Positions 42,001 through 50,965 of a DNA stretch of 52,857 bases are shown piece by piece. Under the pieces are notes generated by a model. That model searched no databases and was not told where the DNA came from. It worked only from the letters and a program-made list of their open reading frames with translations. How positions within the stretch are numbered: the first letter of the stretch is position 1; the number at the start of each line of letters is the position of its first letter. The stretch lies in NCBI GenBank assembly GCA_026988525.1, contig JALSLC010000018.1:1-52857 (forward strand). The letters are read 5' to 3'. Position numbers and translations under genes: made by a program. Origin of the DNA: Archaeoglobaceae archaeon (GTDB taxonomy: Archaea; Halobacteriota; Archaeoglobi; Archaeoglobales; Archaeoglobaceae).

Positions 42001-43407
42001 TTACTTTTTGAACTGCACTCCTATTATTTTATTTAATTCAAATAAAAATTCTTCTTCTTTTCCTTCGGGGATTATTGCACCAGCTGCTATACTATGCCCA
42101 CCACCTTTTCCACCAATTTTTTCTGCAGCCAACCTCATTGCTTCAGCTAAATTTATACCTCTTTCTACAAGATTTTGAGTTGCTCTGGCAGATACTTTTA
42201 TTCCATCATCTGATTTTGCAAAGGCTATTATTGGTTTGTTTAATTTTGCAATTGAGTAGCACATTCCAGCGACAATTCCAACTATCGTATCAATTATTCT
42301 ATCTTGAGCGTGGAAATACTGTATGTTATCCATTTCTTTTATTCCAATTTCATTAACAAGCTTTACACCGTCAGACAGATTTTTTCTATGATTTCTAAGC
42401 AAATTTCTCGCTTTTTTAAAAGCCACTTCAAACTTTCTTTCTGAGATGCTCTTGCAAACACCCAAACACACGTTTAATCCTACCTCCTCATAACCGTACC
42501 TCGCTGTCGCGTTTAGTAACGTTGAAAATTCCATTGCATCTTTTAACTCAGTCCCTTCTGGCTGATTTTTCAAAATATATACTTCACCTACAAGCCTTTC
42601 TATGGTTTTTATTGGATATGAGTACTTCATTAGAAGTTTTACAAGAGATGATGTTATTTTCACCTTTTCTTCTTTGCTTAAATCTATCCATCTCCTCCAA
42701 GATCCATTTTTTACAGGATCAACGTTTATAGATCTCATAAATTTTATAGCACCATTCTCATTTCCACTTATTCCCGGTAAATACGGGTCAAATGTATATT
42801 CAAGCATTTTATGTACAGGTCTTGTTTGCTTTCCGAACAATCTTATGTCTCTTAATTTTTCTAATACATTCTCTTTTATACCCTCTCCAAGAATTACTCT
42901 ATTGTACGATTTGAGCATACCAAATTTGGAATCTTGTAAATCTCCAACACATCCTACAATTGCGAGAGTCGAAAGTGTCCTATCATTAATCAAACATCTT
43001 GAGACAAGGTAAGTTGTTGGAGCTCCTCCCAATTCATAACTGCCATCTATTCCGAAATCATGCGGGTTTAACTGGTAATCAACTTTTTTTATGGGGATAT
43101 GGTGATCTGTGATAACACATTCAATTTTTAGTTTTTCTATTAAGTCTATCTGTCCACTACCGAGATCTGTAAACCAAACAAAATTATTTTCATCGGCAAT
43201 TTTTTCCAATGAATTTTCATCAAGTTGCTTGACAAATTTGATTTCACACTCTTTACCAAGAGTTTTTAAAGTTTGAAGGGCTATTGCACCAGATGTTATG
43301 CCATCTGCATCTACATGAGTTACAACAGTAATCTCTTCTTTTTTAGAAATTTCTTTCGCTATTGCTTTTGCCTTGAGACACAAGTTCCTTAGTTTTTCGA
43401 CCGACAT
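42001..43407 (-). CDS. RecJ-like DHH-family single-strand nuclease
   Basis: The 468-residue protein has the DHH phosphoesterase motifs in order: TVVTHVDADGITSGAIALQ (motif I), FVWFTDLGSGQ (motif II), VITDHHIPIKK (motif III), and NPHDFGIDGSYELGGAPTTY (motif IV), plus a C-terminal DHHA1 domain ending GGKGGGHSIAAGAII. Archaeal members include GAN, bound to GINS and the CMG helicase, and its relatives with RNA or DNA 3'-5' or 5'-3' activity; which one this is cannot be told. It has its own start 23 bases downstream of the GalT-like gene. Confidence 0.92.
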   Translation of the reverse strand: MSVEKLRNLCLKAKAIAKEISKKEEITVVTHVDADGITSGAIALQTLKTLGKECEIKFVKQLDENSLEKIADENNFVWFTDLGSGQIDLIEKLKIECVITDHHIPIKKVDYQLNPHDFGIDGSYELGGAPTTYLVSRCLINDRTLSTLAIVGCVGDLQDSKFGMLKSYNRVILGEGIKENVLEKLRDIRLFGKQTRPVHKMLEYTFDPYLPGISGNENGAIKFMRSINVDPVKNGSWRRWIDLSKEEKVKITSSLVKLLMKYSYPIKTIERLVGEVYILKNQPEGTELKDAMEFSTLLNATARYGYEEVGLNVCLGVCKSISERKFEVAFKKARNLLRNHRKNLSDGVKLVNEIGIKEMDNIQYFHAQDRIIDTIVGIVAGMCYSIAKLNKPIIAFAKSDDGIKVSARATQNLVERGINLAEAMRLAAEKIGGKGGGHSIAAGAIIPEGKEEEFLFELNKIIGVQFKK

Positions 43408-43430
43408 TTTTAGTTTATTTGATCTTGCTA

Positions 43431-44453
43431 TTAATTTAACTTACGTGCAAGCACAAATGGATCACTTGAGACTACTGACACTCCAGCATAAAGTTCCATT
43501 CCACCTATGTCAGATGTTTTATTGCTAATATTTCCTCTATCTACAATTCTTAGAATGTATAAATCCTTCTCATCAATTGGAGGCATATACACTGCTACGT
43601 TAAAGCTTTTGACACCCATGCTGTAGTAGGCATTTAAAACTTTATGAAGCGGATCTGCTAAAGACATAAAATCATCTGAAATCATTAGAATTTCCTTCTC
43701 TTTTATGGGTGTTAAATATGCAAGTACTTTTACATTCCCGTATTTTTTGCCTAAGCCGAGAGTTTCGTGAATGTAGGATATATCTTCAAGGTAATCACTG
43801 CTGTATTTAATTTTATATTCATCTCTTATTCTTCTAAATTGGAGAGGTTTTGAATACATTTCCTCAGATAATAAAATTTGTGCATGTCCATGTACTATGC
43901 TTGCTCCAGCTTTCCATAGGCAGTTCCACATGAAAAAAGGATACTTTGCTGTTGGGTTGTTTTTATTAGCCTTGTTTATCCACTTTTGTGTTACTGAAAA
44001 TATGTCTTCTATAACTTCTTTACTTCTAACAAACGGGTCATGTTCTTTGAACACAACAACAGCATGAATACAATCGTACTTAGCTATGTTACTTGCAGTT
44101 AAGCAGTGTTTTCCAATCACTCTTCCAAAAGTATCTGATGGTGTTCTATTTTCAGGATCACAAAAAGCACAATCTTCAACTTTTATTGAAAAATCGCTTT
44201 TGGCGTCAAAGGGTCTTTTTGCTCTTAATTCATTAAAAAGTGTACTTTCACCACTAATCTTGTTTGTCAATCTGACAATTTTTTGTTTTTCACAGTTCCC
44301 AAACTTCTCTCTCGCCCATTTTTCTATTTTCTTTGGTAAGATCAATTCACCAACACAACTTCTAATTGAATATATTCTGTAGAACAGTTCTCTGAATTCT
44401 TTTGTGTTTGAGTTTACAATTTCCTCAATTCTGGTTACACTTTTAAAGTGCAT
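43431..44453 (-). CDS. galactose-1-phosphate uridylyltransferase-like (HIT superfamily) protein
   Basis: The 340-residue protein has the GalT-type catalytic His motif ASIVHGHAQILLSEEM and a zinc-type CAFCDPENRTPSD pair. The region FFMWNCLWKAG precedes the active site as in nucleotidyltransferases of this family. N-terminal sequence is basic and diverged from true GalT, and no other galactose gene is nearby, so the substrate is open: hexose-1-phosphate or another nucleotide transfer. It is divergent from mptA with a 43-base spacer. Confidence 0.75.
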   Translation of the reverse strand: MHFKSVTRIEEIVNSNTKEFRELFYRIYSIRSCVGELILPKKIEKWAREKFGNCEKQKIVRLTNKISGESTLFNELRAKRPFDAKSDFSIKVEDCAFCDPENRTPSDTFGRVIGKHCLTASNIAKYDCIHAVVVFKEHDPFVRSKEVIEDIFSVTQKWINKANKNNPTAKYPFFMWNCLWKAGASIVHGHAQILLSEEMYSKPLQFRRIRDEYKIKYSSDYLEDISYIHETLGLGKKYGNVKVLAYLTPIKEKEILMISDDFMSLADPLHKVLNAYYSMGVKSFNVAVYMPPIDEKDLYILRIVDRGNISNKTSDIGGMELYAGVSVVSSDPFVLARKLN

Positions 44454-44496
44454 GTATATATTCTACTTGCAAAGAGATAAGCTTTTGGTGGTACGC

Positions 44497-45411
44497 ATGC
44501 TTCCCGATGTTCAGATGAGTAAGCCTGAAATTCCAATAAAATTGAATAGAGTCGGTGCTAAAGGAATAAAAAAATTAGTTTTAGTTGGAAGAAAAGGTAG
44601 AAGGCCAATAGTTTTAGTTTCAACTTTTGACGTTTTTGTTGATCTAAACGAAAGACTAAAAGGTGCTAATTTGAGCAGAAACTTTGAAGCTATAGACGAG
44701 GTTCTTGAAAATCTTACTAGTCGAACTGTTACATGGATTGAAGAATTAACAGAGGAAATAGCCAAGGAATTATTGAATAGGCATGAATATGCTGACAGGG
44801 CTGAAGTTACTATGAGTGCTGAGCTAATAATGAAGAAAAAGACACCCATAACTAAAAATAGAACACAGGAACTTGTTAAAATCTTTTCAAATTCGAGTAT
44901 TGTAAGAGGTAGTAAAATAAACACTTGGATTGGTGTGGAGGTTTGGGGGACTACTGCCTGTCCATGTGCTCAGGAATTACTAAAAGCTAAGATCGTTGAT
45001 AGACTTATGAATTGTGGATTTAGTGGGAGTGATGTAGAAAAAGTGTTGAAGAGTGTGGTTTTACCAACCCACAATCAAAGAAGTAAAGCGGAAGTATGGA
45101 TTCAGTTAAAAGGATTTAAAATTTCTCTTGAAAGCCTAATAGAAATTGCAAAGGCGGGGATGAGCTGTGAAATTTACGAACTACTCAAAAGAGAAGATGA
45201 GGCTGAAGTTGTTGAAAGAATACACAAAAATCCTATGTTTGTTGAGGATAGTGTTAGAAAAATGGTCGAAAAGGCAATATGTGTTTTAAAAAACGTACCT
45301 GATGAAACCATGATTATACTTAGGCAAGAAAATGAAGAAAGCATACATCAGCATAATGTTTTTGCTGAAATAGTTGCAAGTATTGGTGAATTAAGAAAAA
45401 AACTTATCTAA
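44497..45411 (+). CDS. mptA: GTP cyclohydrolase MptA (type IV)
   Basis: MptA opens GTP to 7,8-dihydroneopterin 2',3'-cyclic phosphate, the first step to tetrahydromethanopterin. The 304-residue protein starts MLPDVQMSKPEIPIKLNRVG and has the metal Cys in GTTACPCAQELLK, the THNQRSKAEVWIQL segment and a late QHNVFAE His. The upstream open frame to 44404 is noncoding in look; ATG 44497 follows ggtgg at five bases and gives the standard N-terminus. Its end overlaps the convergent DUF2298 gene by eight bases. Confidence 0.94.
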   Translation: MLPDVQMSKPEIPIKLNRVGAKGIKKLVLVGRKGRRPIVLVSTFDVFVDLNERLKGANLSRNFEAIDEVLENLTSRTVTWIEELTEEIAKELLNRHEYADRAEVTMSAELIMKKKTPITKNRTQELVKIFSNSSIVRGSKINTWIGVEVWGTTACPCAQELLKAKIVDRLMNCGFSGSDVEKVLKSVVLPTHNQRSKAEVWIQLKGFKISLESLIEIAKAGMSCEIYELLKREDEAEVVERIHKNPMFVEDSVRKMVEKAICVLKNVPDETMIILRQENEESIHQHNVFAEIVASIGELRKKLI

Positions 45412-47353
45412 CTTTGTATATCGTAATTTCTTTGCTTGAGTAAACAGGATACAGCAATTTGTTTAAAAACTTGAACTCGCTCTCTCTCGCGTGTAAGACT
45501 TTCTTTTCCTCGTAACCGAGAATAACGTAGCTGACGTTGTACTTCTTTAAAATTTCTTTATACTTTACTGGATTTTCGTAAAACAGCTTTACGTCAAGAA
45601 TTCTTTCTCCAAGCATTTTTGCCATACCTCTCCACTGAACTTCGTGGCAAGCCCAACCTATGACTACTGAATTACCGGTAAAAGCGGCAAATCTACCGCC
45701 GTAAGAGTAGCATTTATATGCACACGACATAATTACTCCTTTAACGTTCTTTTGAGCCCAAATTAAAGCTTTATACTCTCCAAACTCTTTTGTAAATGCC
45801 ATTCCGTTTAAAGTGCACCTCTTAACAGCACATTTTTGAGGAGTTGCTATTACTGGATATATTAGAGTGGTTAAAAAGAGAAAAATTAATGCGTATTGCA
45901 CTATCTTTAAAATTTTGTTTTTTAAAATTTTATCTTTATTTATTAAATAATTTTTATTGTAAATTATATTTTCTAATGCTATAGATCCTGGAATTGAAAA
46001 TAAAATCCAGCTAATTTCATAAAATTTAAAAACGGTGTTCATTCTACAGTCTATGGCAATAAATTCTGGTAGCAATGTAAATATGCAAGCAGTAATAACT
46101 AAGGTGCCAAGAAATTCTTCTCTGCTCAGAATTGATAGAGCTAAGATGGGAAGTAAAATTATAGATATAGTTATACCTTCTAACAAAAAAATAAATAAAG
46201 AAGTAAATATTGCTACTGCTAATAAGCTTAATTTTTTTGAATTTACTAAAGTCTTGGATAACCAAACATATGAGTAGATTATTGGAATTGAAAAGTAAAG
46301 TAAGAAGGGAATTATAGGGGTATGAACTTTGACTAAGTGCACAAGTGCTGAGGCAGATTTTATAGTTTTATAGGCTAAAAAAGCAGAGAAAACGCTTAGA
46401 ATGAAGTAAGGAATTAACTTTTTCTTTTTCAGAGCTAAAATCAAAAAGATAAATAGAAATACTGGACTATCCCAGCTGTTGGTTACGTAAAGCACGTAGC
46501 TTAAAATTACTGCCGCGTATATTGCTTCTCTATTTTCATCGTTGAAAAGGGAATAGAGAATAGATAGGGATAGTATGAAGAGGGGAATTGCTACAACGTG
46601 AGCATGAAAATCTGCATGTAAAAAGCTGAAATAAGGAAATTCGTTGATAGTTCCGGGTATGACTCTCGTTGCATTCCAATAGTACAACCACGAGATTTTG
46701 TGTATGGTAAACAAATCTTTAATTAGTTCGTAAAATCCGTAGAGGTCTCCTGAAAACAGAGTAAATATTACACCTAACCAAGCTCTTTTCATCCCGATGT
46801 CTTTTAAAAATCCGTACAGCGTTGATGCTGAATAGGCGGCTATTGCGGAAATAGCTATATTGTATCCATACTGGACTGGCAGAAAGCTCATGAGCGTTAT
46901 CGATGCTCCAATGACGTGGCCAAAGTAGTAATAACAGTTAAGCCTGTATCCCGACAAAAATGGATCGAAAGGTGGTAGGTTTGGAGATTTTAGTATAGAA
47001 CTTATGAAAGCACAGTCCATAAACTTTTCGGCACCGAATATGTCTGGGTTTAACCACCTTAGGAACAGGAAATAGCTAAAAGTGATGAGGAATGTTAGCT
47101 CCACTTCTAAGTCAATCCATCTTATTACTTCACTTCCCATTTTATATATATTTATCAGTGAGACTATAATAAAAATTACAAGAATAGAGTAAAATGATAA
47201 TTTATATGATATAATATGTGCTACTATGTACGATATTAGGGAAAGCAAAATTAAAGAGTATAATTTCGATTGATAGTATTTGAGTCCATTTACTGAGTAG
47301 GATATAAGTACTAATATAGTGTAGCTTATAACTAAGTTTAAGGTTAGCAACAC
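45404..47353 (-). CDS. DUF2298 (Chlor_Arch_YYY) membrane protein
   Basis: This 649-residue protein has about a dozen membrane helices and the family signature: WLNPDIFGAEKFMDCAFISS, FDPFLSGYRLNCYYYFGHVI with the YYY motif, and an acidic loop EFPYFSFLHADFHAHVVAIP. A soluble C-terminal domain of about 130 residues follows (YKALIWAQKNVKGVIMSCAY onward). The layout resembles GT-C glycosyltransferases of the oligosaccharyltransferase or mannosyltransferase type, and a lipid-linked sugar transfer role is inferred. It begins at GTG 47353 and lies 121 bases beyond a prepilin gene on the same strand; no other feature is seen in that spacer. Confidence 0.85.
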   Translation of the reverse strand: MLLTLNLVISYTILVLISYSVNGLKYYQSKLYSLILLSLISYIVAHIISYKLSFYSILVIFIIVSLINIYKMGSEVIRWIDLEVELTFLITFSYFLFLRWLNPDIFGAEKFMDCAFISSILKSPNLPPFDPFLSGYRLNCYYYFGHVIGASITLMSFLPVQYGYNIAISAIAAYSASTLYGFLKDIGMKRAWLGVIFTLFSGDLYGFYELIKDLFTIHKISWLYYWNATRVIPGTINEFPYFSFLHADFHAHVVAIPLFILSLSILYSLFNDENREAIYAAVILSYVLYVTNSWDSPVFLFIFLILALKKKKLIPYFILSVFSAFLAYKTIKSASALVHLVKVHTPIIPFLLYFSIPIIYSYVWLSKTLVNSKKLSLLAVAIFTSLFIFLLEGITISIILLPILALSILSREEFLGTLVITACIFTLLPEFIAIDCRMNTVFKFYEISWILFSIPGSIALENIIYNKNYLINKDKILKNKILKIVQYALIFLFLTTLIYPVIATPQKCAVKRCTLNGMAFTKEFGEYKALIWAQKNVKGVIMSCAYKCYSYGGRFAAFTGNSVVIGWACHEVQWRGMAKMLGERILDVKLFYENPVKYKEILKKYNVSYVILGYEEKKVLHARESEFKFLNKLLYPVYSSKEITIYKVR

Positions 47354-47474
47354 AAGCTACTTTAGTTTTTGTTCTGCAAATAAGAGTTACTTTAACAAAT
47401 GCTAATGTCTTCAATTCTAAATTTAACTTTTTGAATTTATTAAATAAATAAAATTTTAAAAATATTTAAAATAT

Positions 47475-47984
47475 TTATGGTAGCGATACTGATGCGGTAA
47501 GTAAGGCTTGTCCATTTGCAGTGTCTACTACCTTAACTGTAACTGTCTGTCCTGAAGAACCAAAGTTACCAGTTGTGTTACCAGTTGTTGGTCTAATTGT
47601 TATCTGTTCTCCAGGATCAAAGTCTTGTTTATTTAATGGATTTACAGCTTTACTAATAGTTAATGTGGAACCACTAACAGTTTCGACTTGACCTGAAGTA
47701 GTATTGTATCTTAGCTGAGCAAACCAACTAGTAGTGCTGTTAGTGACTATTATTTTTATATTATTCCATAGCAATGAATCCCCACCATTGTGGTCTATTT
47801 CAATAGCAGAATCGTTTATTGCTTTAGCTGCTAAACTGACCTGAGGGGCTGCCTTTGGAGCCTTGCTCCCTATGCCAAACACGAAGCTTGCTATTACCGC
47901 TGCTAAAATCACTGTGATTGCTACCATCAGTATAACACCTATTACTGGTGACACTGCCTTATCTTTTTTCTCCAACCACTTCAT
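47475..47984 (-). CDS. archaeal type IV prepilin
   Basis: The 169-residue protein carries a class III signal peptide followed by the assembly helix KAVSPVIGVILMVAITVILA; cleavage by the archaeal prepilin peptidase is expected before the AVSPVIG region. The mature part is beta-rich with a few N-x-S/T sequons (TNSTTSW, YNTTSG, GNTTGN) and a C-terminal VTVKVVDTANGQALL. ATG 47984 follows ggaggtgag at eight bases, one of the strongest ribosome sites in the window, suggesting high expression. The length fits a major pilin or adhesion pilin; no pilus ATPase or platform gene is nearby. Confidence 0.88.
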   Translation of the reverse strand: MKWLEKKDKAVSPVIGVILMVAITVILAAVIASFVFGIGSKAPKAAPQVSLAAKAINDSAIEIDHNGGDSLLWNNIKIIVTNSTTSWFAQLRYNTTSGQVETVSGSTLTISKAVNPLNKQDFDPGEQITIRPTTGNTTGNFGSSGQTVTVKVVDTANGQALLTASVSLP

Positions 47985-48184
47985 ACGTCTCACCTCCTAA
48001 TCATTGGAATTATGAGTTATTTATTCTATTTAAGTTTATCGGACTTCAAAATTTGAAAAAATATCTACTAAATTGTTTAGATGATAATTAAAACACGTCA
48101 ATCATGTATTTATTTATTTCCATTTTATTTTTTAAGTTAGTTGATAACAAAAAAGAATTAAACAGTAATTCAAAATCTTTTAAT

Positions 48185-48724
48185 ATGGATGCTATAGAAA
48201 TCCTCAGAGAATACGTTAAAAATGAAAATCTCGTGAAGCACTGCATAGCTACTTCTGCAATAATGAGGGGTTTGGCAAAAAGACTTGGGAAAGATGAAGA
48301 GAAGTGGGCATTGGTTGGACTTTTACATGATATTGATTACGAATTAGTTGAGGGAGATATGAGTAAACACGGTTTGGTTGGAAGTGAAATTTTAAAAGAG
48401 AAAGGATTTGACGATGAGATATGTGATGCTGTAAAAAAACACAACTATTCTTTGTTTGAACCGGAAAATGATATAGAGATAGCTTTACAATCTGCAGATA
48501 ACTTATCTGGATTAATTATTGCGTGTGCTCTTGTTAAAGGCAAAAAGCTTAGTGATGTCACTCCGAAAACGGTTAAAAAGAAGTTCAAAGAAAAAAGCTT
48601 TGCTGCTGGATGTAATAGAGATAGAATAAAATTGATAGAAAAGCTTGGAATAGGTCTCGAAGAGTTTTACGATATAGCTATAAAGAGCTTAATTGAAGTT
48701 AAAGATGAGCTTGGTCTTTATTGA
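48185..48724 (+). CDS. HD-domain hydrolase
   Basis: The 179-residue protein has the HD metal motifs: LVKHCIATSAIMRGLA (first His), ALVGLLHDIDYELVEGDMSK (His-Asp pair), HGLVGSEILKEKGFDDE and a last Asp in ALQSADNLSGLII. These are typical of HDIG-type phosphohydrolases; the substrate may be a nucleotide. The frame extends upstream to 48104, but ATG 48185 (MDAIEILREY) gives the natural start. Its end overlaps the convergent Cas4-like gene by 26 bases. Confidence 0.85.
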   Translation: MDAIEILREYVKNENLVKHCIATSAIMRGLAKRLGKDEEKWALVGLLHDIDYELVEGDMSKHGLVGSEILKEKGFDDEICDAVKKHNYSLFEPENDIEIALQSADNLSGLIIACALVKGKKLSDVTPKTVKKKFKEKSFAAGCNRDRIKLIEKLGIGLEEFYDIAIKSLIEVKDELGLY

Positions 48725-49220
48725 CATTAAAGCAAATTTTTGTAAAACAACAGTTACCACAAAATTCAGTATCTCCTTCGGGTATTTTAAACTCCAATAT
48801 GTGCTTGGCTAATTGCTCGAAATATGCTAAGCTTTGTCTTATTACAAAATTAGATTTTTCAACTAATATTTCTTTTTCACCCATTATTAGCAATCCTTTA
48901 TCTTTTTCTTCCATTAACATATATAAATTAAGTTGAGCTAAACTTGGTATTAAAAATTTGTTGTTAAAGCTCGATTTTACTTCTATTACGCAGTCATCTG
49001 AAATAAAATCCGCCCTACCCACAAGAGTAAAATTTTTAAAGTATATTTTTTTCGTTTTTCCTCTCTTTATATCCATTTTACTCTTTAACATTGTTTTAGC
49101 TCTTTTTTCAGATAATTGACCTTTTAATATGAGTCTTTTTGGTAATTTTGGCTTGTAGTAATAAGATATGTAGCTAAAAGTCATACATCTTAAAGCCCAA
49201 CTAACAAAGAAAGTTAGCAC
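48699..49220 (-). CDS. Cas4-like PD-(D/E)XK iron-sulfur nuclease
   Basis: The 173-residue protein has the RecB-type nuclease motifs TLVGRADFISDDCVIEVKSS (Asp then Glu-x-Lys) and AQLNLYMLMEE (Gln-Tyr motif), with a C-terminal cysteine cluster EFCGNCCFTKICFN and a single early Cys in SWALRCMTFSYIS that could complete a [4Fe-4S] site as in Cas4 and AddB-like proteins. No CRISPR array or cas1 is in the window, so a repair role is more likely. GTG 49220 is the start that keeps the early Cys. It is divergent from hjc with 39 bases between them. Confidence 0.8.
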   Translation of the reverse strand: MLTFFVSWALRCMTFSYISYYYKPKLPKRLILKGQLSEKRAKTMLKSKMDIKRGKTKKIYFKNFTLVGRADFISDDCVIEVKSSFNNKFLIPSLAQLNLYMLMEEKDKGLLIMGEKEILVEKSNFVIRQSLAYFEQLAKHILEFKIPEGDTEFCGNCCFTKICFNVNKDQAHL

Positions 49221-49259
49221 AAAAAATTTTTCATTCTTGAATATTAAAAGTTTTTTTAG

Positions 49260-49667
49260 ATGAGTGCAAAAGAGAAAGGATTGAGATTCGAAAGAGAACT
49301 AATTGACCTTCTGTGGGAATGTGGCTTTGCAGCAGTTAGAGTGGCTGGTAGTGGTGTATCATCTTTTCCCTGCCCTGACATAATAGCCTCGAATGGAAAG
49401 ATAACTTTTGCTTTTGAAGTAAAATCAAGGTCTAAGTTGCCATTGTACTTAGATGAAAGAGAAGTAAAAGACCTGGCTATGTTCTCCACACTTTTTGGTG
49501 CAAAACCCTACATAGCTTTAAGACTTTTGAGGATGAAGTGGAAGTTTGTTGAACTTGAGAAACTGGAAAAAACGTCGAAGGGATACAGAATTGATGAAAA
49601 TATTTTCTCTCTTGCTCCTGATTTAGAAGAGATTACTGGTAAGAGTTTTCAACTCAGATTGTTGTAA
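49260..49667 (+). CDS. hjc: archaeal Holliday junction resolvase
   Basis: Hjc cuts four-way junctions in recombination. The 135-residue protein has KEKGLRFERELIDLLWECGF with the early catalytic Glu, AVRVAGSGVSSFPCPDIIAS with the catalytic Asp, and FAFEVKSRSKLPLYL with Glu-x-Lys, all as in Pyrococcus and Sulfolobus Hjc. ATG 49260 has no ribosome site and is probably leaderless. Its stop overlaps the convergent secreted-protein gene by 19 bases. Confidence 0.93.
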   Translation: MSAKEKGLRFERELIDLLWECGFAAVRVAGSGVSSFPCPDIIASNGKITFAFEVKSRSKLPLYLDEREVKDLAMFSTLFGAKPYIALRLLRMKWKFVELEKLEKTSKGYRIDENIFSLAPDLEEITGKSFQLRLL

Positions 49668-50071
49668 AAGTACATTGGAGGTATTTTACTGACACAACCT
49701 ATGTTTACCTGCGAACCAGCATTTGAATAAATACTTAAGTTTACTGGTACACTTAAATTAACTCCCAAAAAATACGTTAGATTTTCGCATTTTTCTGCAG
49801 GAAATAGAAATTCCGCAGAACTATATCCTATTCTAATTATTGTAAAGTTCTCAGTTGTGTTAAATATAGATAAAACATCATTTTCTATTGTTTTTGCACC
49901 AAATAGAAACACCTTTAGAGCTGTAATTGGGTCAAGAGAATAGTTTACTTTTACTAAAATTCCATTATTCGATGGGATTACTGTTACATTTTTTACTTCA
50001 AACGCTGTAGCTGGTAATGTTATAGCTATTAGTAAACTTACTGCAATCAAAGATACTACTGCTTTTTTCAT
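49649..50071 (-). CDS. secreted protein of unknown function
   Basis: The 140-residue product has a Sec-type signal peptide (MKKAVVSLIAVSLLIAITLP with an Ala-x-Ala site near ATA) and a beta-rich mature part with several N-x-S/T sequons and two cysteines (EKCENLTYF, NIGCVSK) that might form a disulfide. No family is recognised and no anchor is seen at the C-terminus. Confidence 0.65.
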   Translation of the reverse strand: MKKAVVSLIAVSLLIAITLPATAFEVKNVTVIPSNNGILVKVNYSLDPITALKVFLFGAKTIENDVLSIFNTTENFTIIRIGYSSAEFLFPAEKCENLTYFLGVNLSVPVNLSIYSNAGSQVNIGCVSKIPPMYFYNNLS

Positions 50072-50146
50072 TACTCCATCACTTTGACCGATAAAATATA
50101 ATGTTTTCGAGAGTAAAAGTGATTATTAAACGTGTAGTTTTAAAAT

Positions 50147-50965
50147 TTACCTTTTTACAAAAGCTGAAATAAAGTATGTAGAGCTAACTACAACACCTGC
50201 TATGGCTCCGGGGGAAAATGGTAGGATAAATGAAAGTGCAATACCCAGTAATCCACTTGCAAATGAAATTAGAAAAGAAAGCAAAAAAACTCGAGAAATT
50301 GAGTTTGAGAATCTTGTTGCAATAGCTGATGGGGCAACAAACATTGCAAAGACAAGAATAGCTCCAACTCCGCCCATTATTACTACAACTGAAATAGCAA
50401 TTGTGGATAACAGTAAATAGTCGTATATGTCAACTTTTATGCCTGAAGCGATAGCTGCTTCTACATCAAAAGATATATACAAAAAAACTCTGTAAAATAA
50501 AATTGTAACAAAAATGACGAATAAAGTTGCAATTAACATTGCTTTTAAATCAGAATAACTCAACAAGAACAAATCACCTATTAACAAACCCCACACTCTT
50601 GCAGCATACTCTCTTACCATAGATATAAATAGTACTGCTAAGCTCATCGATAAGGCGAAAGAAATGGCTATTGCAGTGTTTGTGTCTTCTTGCTTTCCAA
50701 CTTTACCTCTACCGGAGGCATAACTAGCTATAACTGCTGCAAAAACAGCAAAAATTATTCCGCCAACTAAAATTGGCATATTAAATCCAAACTCTTCAAG
50801 AACAATTGCTAAAGCAGCTCCTGCTAAAGCTGCATGAGCTGTACCAGCTACAAGAAAGGAAACATTCCTAAAAACAGTAAACGTTCCTGTTATTGCAGCG
50901 TTTAGAGAGATAATAAATACTGCTATTACAGCCCTTATAATAAAGGGTGGAAGCATTTTTTTCAC
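50147..50965 (-). CDS. znuB: metal ABC transporter permease (ZnuB/MntB type)
   Basis: The 272-residue protein has about eight membrane helices and the ABC-3 family landmarks GTFTVFRNVSFLVAGTAHAA, the later DVEAAIASGIKVDIYDYLLL loop and GGVGAILVFAMFVAPSAIAT. It overlaps the ATPase gene by four bases. The family imports Zn, Mn or Fe; the metal is not determined by this sequence. It is the last gene of a three-gene transporter operon. Confidence 0.9.
   Translation of the reverse strand: MKKMLPPFIIRAVIAVFIISLNAAITGTFTVFRNVSFLVAGTAHAALAGAALAIVLEEFGFNMPILVGGIIFAVFAAVIASYASGRGKVGKQEDTNTAIAISFALSMSLAVLFISMVREYAARVWGLLIGDLFLLSYSDLKAMLIATLFVIFVTILFYRVFLYISFDVEAAIASGIKVDIYDYLLLSTIAISVVVIMGGVGAILVFAMFVAPSAIATRFSNSISRVFLLSFLISFASGLLGIALSFILPFSPGAIAGVVVSSTYFISAFVKR

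Noticed and set aside
49201-49217. CTAAC/GTTAG inverted repeat between the Cas4-like gene and hjc
   Set aside because: It lies inside the Cas4-like coding start and is only five bases per arm, likely chance.
48699-49220. CRISPR-associated cas4
   Set aside because: No repeat-spacer array and no cas1, cas2 or effector gene is found in the window, so the protein is called Cas4-like only.
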